Shown: piece by piece, positions 62,401-64,000 of the stretch
Numbering within the stretch: the first letter of the stretch is position 1
Layout of the letters: every line of letters begins with the position of its first letter
Assembly (NCBI GenBank): GCA_026261815.1
Contig: JAMPIT010000258.1
Span: forward strand, 14,685,501 to 14,749,500
Source: Monarcha castaneiventris obscurior
Taxonomy: Eukaryota; Chordata; Aves; Passeriformes; Monarchidae
Reading direction: 5' to 3'
DNA: 64,000 bases
The notes under the pieces: generated by a model
Told to the model about the DNA's origin: nothing
The model's input: only the letters and a program-made list of their open reading frames with translations
Databases searched by the model: none
Made by a program: the position numbers and the translations under genes

Positions 62401-64000
62401 CTCTTGCATGTTTTTTAAAGCACGTTAGGAACAAGGGCAGGTGAGGGAGGAGGGAGAAAAATGAGGTGAAATTTTATGGCTACCAGCTTGGCACATGCCT
62501 AAACCTGCACTAGGGATTGGATATTTTGACCTGAAATTGTAAGAGATGAGGATTCCAGAAGCACTAGAAACCTGCTCCATTACTGTTTCATAAGAATAAT
62601 CAAAGGTTTACAATATATCACCTACATGGATACTTCACCCGCTTCAGACAAGCCCTACAAAATTAAGGTAACAGTGGCTGTGAAAAGAGGACAAACCTAT
62701 TTGACCGCACTCACAGATAAGGTCTGGGGGCAGGAAGCAAGGTTGTAGTGAGAAAAGCACAGGCAAGACTTTCAGATAGAACAGGTAGACATTAGAAAAA
62801 GGATCTGTAAACCAGGCAAACAACTGAAGCAGGTTGACAAGGAGAATGAAGAGCTCCTACTCCTGGAGGCTGCAAAACACGAGTTAAACACATCTGTCAG
62901 CTAAAGACAGCTGACGGTCTCTTGGGGCCATGCATGGCCAGACCACTTCTTCAGGTTCCTCTCAGAGACCTCCTCTGCCCCCATGGCTATTTAATTAGTG
63001 TAGTGACAATACAGTTTTGATAGTGTTTACTTTCAGATGTAACATTCACTTCTTAAAACTCCTTTAATGGAAAACAGAAGCAAGAGCTATGTAAATCAAA
63101 TGAATGCCAAACTGCAATCAAGGAAGGAATAAATTGCATAATTTAAAAAGACAGATGTGTTCAGCATCTTATTGACTCAGTCCTGCTACACTACATGAGA
63201 TTTTACATCATAGCTGTGACTCTCACAATGACACAGAGTGTGTTACATGTGGGACTGAAGCACCAAGGACAAGCAGAGATGGGAGCAGAGCTCAGAGCAG
63301 CAGCGCAAACAAGTTGGCCTGGAGCTGTGGAACAGCTGGAGTCAAGAGAAGCCATAGAATCCAGGCAAGAGCCTGTGGGCCCCTGGACAGGGAGGAAAAA
63401 CAGGCAGGGCTGCCCATCAAGCAGAATTCCCTTTTCCCCTATCTCTCATTTCAGGAGAGGATGTTAGCCAGCAAGCTACTAAAAATGTCTAGAGACAGCA
63501 ACCCTAGGGCCCACTTCAGATGCACATACTCTTCTCTCAACAGCTTGCTGTGAGAGAGAAACCAGAGAGCCATAAGACATGCCAATGGTGTGCACATTTC
63601 CCACTGAGAGAAATAAAAACCTAAATAATTTAGGTCAAATTGACCCAAAATAGATTAAAAATATTTCAGCTTGCTAGGTTACACAAAAAGTTTTCCTCCT
63701 GGGTCACTTTGACACCAGCCACTGGTGGCCTGTGCACACCCAGTGACGTGGAGCATGTGAAGGTAAGTGTCTCATTGCCCATGAGTCACAACCACTGCAG
63801 CATCTCCTTTTCCAACTGCCACAGCACAACATGAGAGCTGCTGTCCAGCCACGAAGCCCTGCCCAAGGAGAGACTCAAAGGATGATACAGCCAAAATAAA
63901 AATTTCCATGAGGCTCTCGGCAGAAGCTCACACAGATTAAACTGAATATTAAACTAAGTTACAGAGTGTTTTGAAATTCTGTTTAACTTTTTGCATGTTT
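59479..64000. other. COL24A1 intron running off the right edge
   Basis: 4.5 kb without a Gly-X-Y exon, repeat or gene that I can recognise. Confidence 0.6.

Noticed and set aside
1..64000. Bacterial-type systems, CRISPR arrays, tRNA or rRNA genes
   Set aside because: No spaced direct repeats, no operon structure and no tRNA/rRNA motifs were seen. The window is ordinary eukaryotic gene and intron DNA.

Overview
The window is vertebrate nuclear DNA, AT-rich and mostly non-coding, and most likely from a bird. The evidence for a bird is three truncated CR1-type LINEs, few other recognisable repeats, and short intergenic spacing. It holds parts of two genes, both read from the minus strand: the 3' half of the fibrillar collagen gene COL24A1 (about 59.5 kb down to 5.04 kb) and, 2.25 kb further downstream, the 5' end of ZNHIT6 (2.8 kb down to 1.05 kb, continuing past base 1). 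From memory, ZNHIT6 is also the next gene after COL24A1 in mammals, so gene order supports both calls.

Layout, right to left in transcription order. From 64,000 to 59,479 lies intron. From 59,478 to 8,969 lie 33 small phase-0 exons of pure Gly-X-Y code, nearly all 45, 54 or 108 bp, encoding 658 residues of the collagen triple helix. One exon (26846-26902) is 57 bp and carries an imperfection in the Gly-X-Y register. The last helix exons are unusually sized (63, 54, 36, 36 and 27 bp). Five exons from 8,803 to 5,042 encode the C-telopeptide region and the C-propeptide (COLFI domain), with eight cysteines, a DPNIGC calcium-site motif, an NFT glycosylation sequon and a stop codon. In total 38 exons give 893 codons plus stop, about half of the protein. 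The signal peptide, N-terminal domain and start of the helix lie beyond the right edge.

From 5,041 to about 3,750 is the COL24A1 3' UTR and flank. From about 3,150 to 2,520 is a CpG island that contains a 21-bp minisatellite and the ZNHIT6 promoter and first exon. Four ZNHIT6 exons (2725-2792, 1419-1484, 1223-1329, 1053-1138) splice in frame into a complete HIT zinc finger. The N-terminus before the finger is only 23 residues if the favoured start is used.

The introns hold CR1 fragments at about 25.34-25.74 kb and 33.28-33.95 kb (minus) and 58.12-58.42 kb (plus), several small tandem duplications, two perfect hairpins, a weak primer-binding-site-like retroviral trace near 20.0 kb, and one unrecognised 219-codon open frame at 46.8-47.5 kb. 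The two genes have unrelated jobs: an extracellular matrix fibril component and a nuclear box C/D snoRNP assembly factor. I see no sign of a new multi-gene system here.
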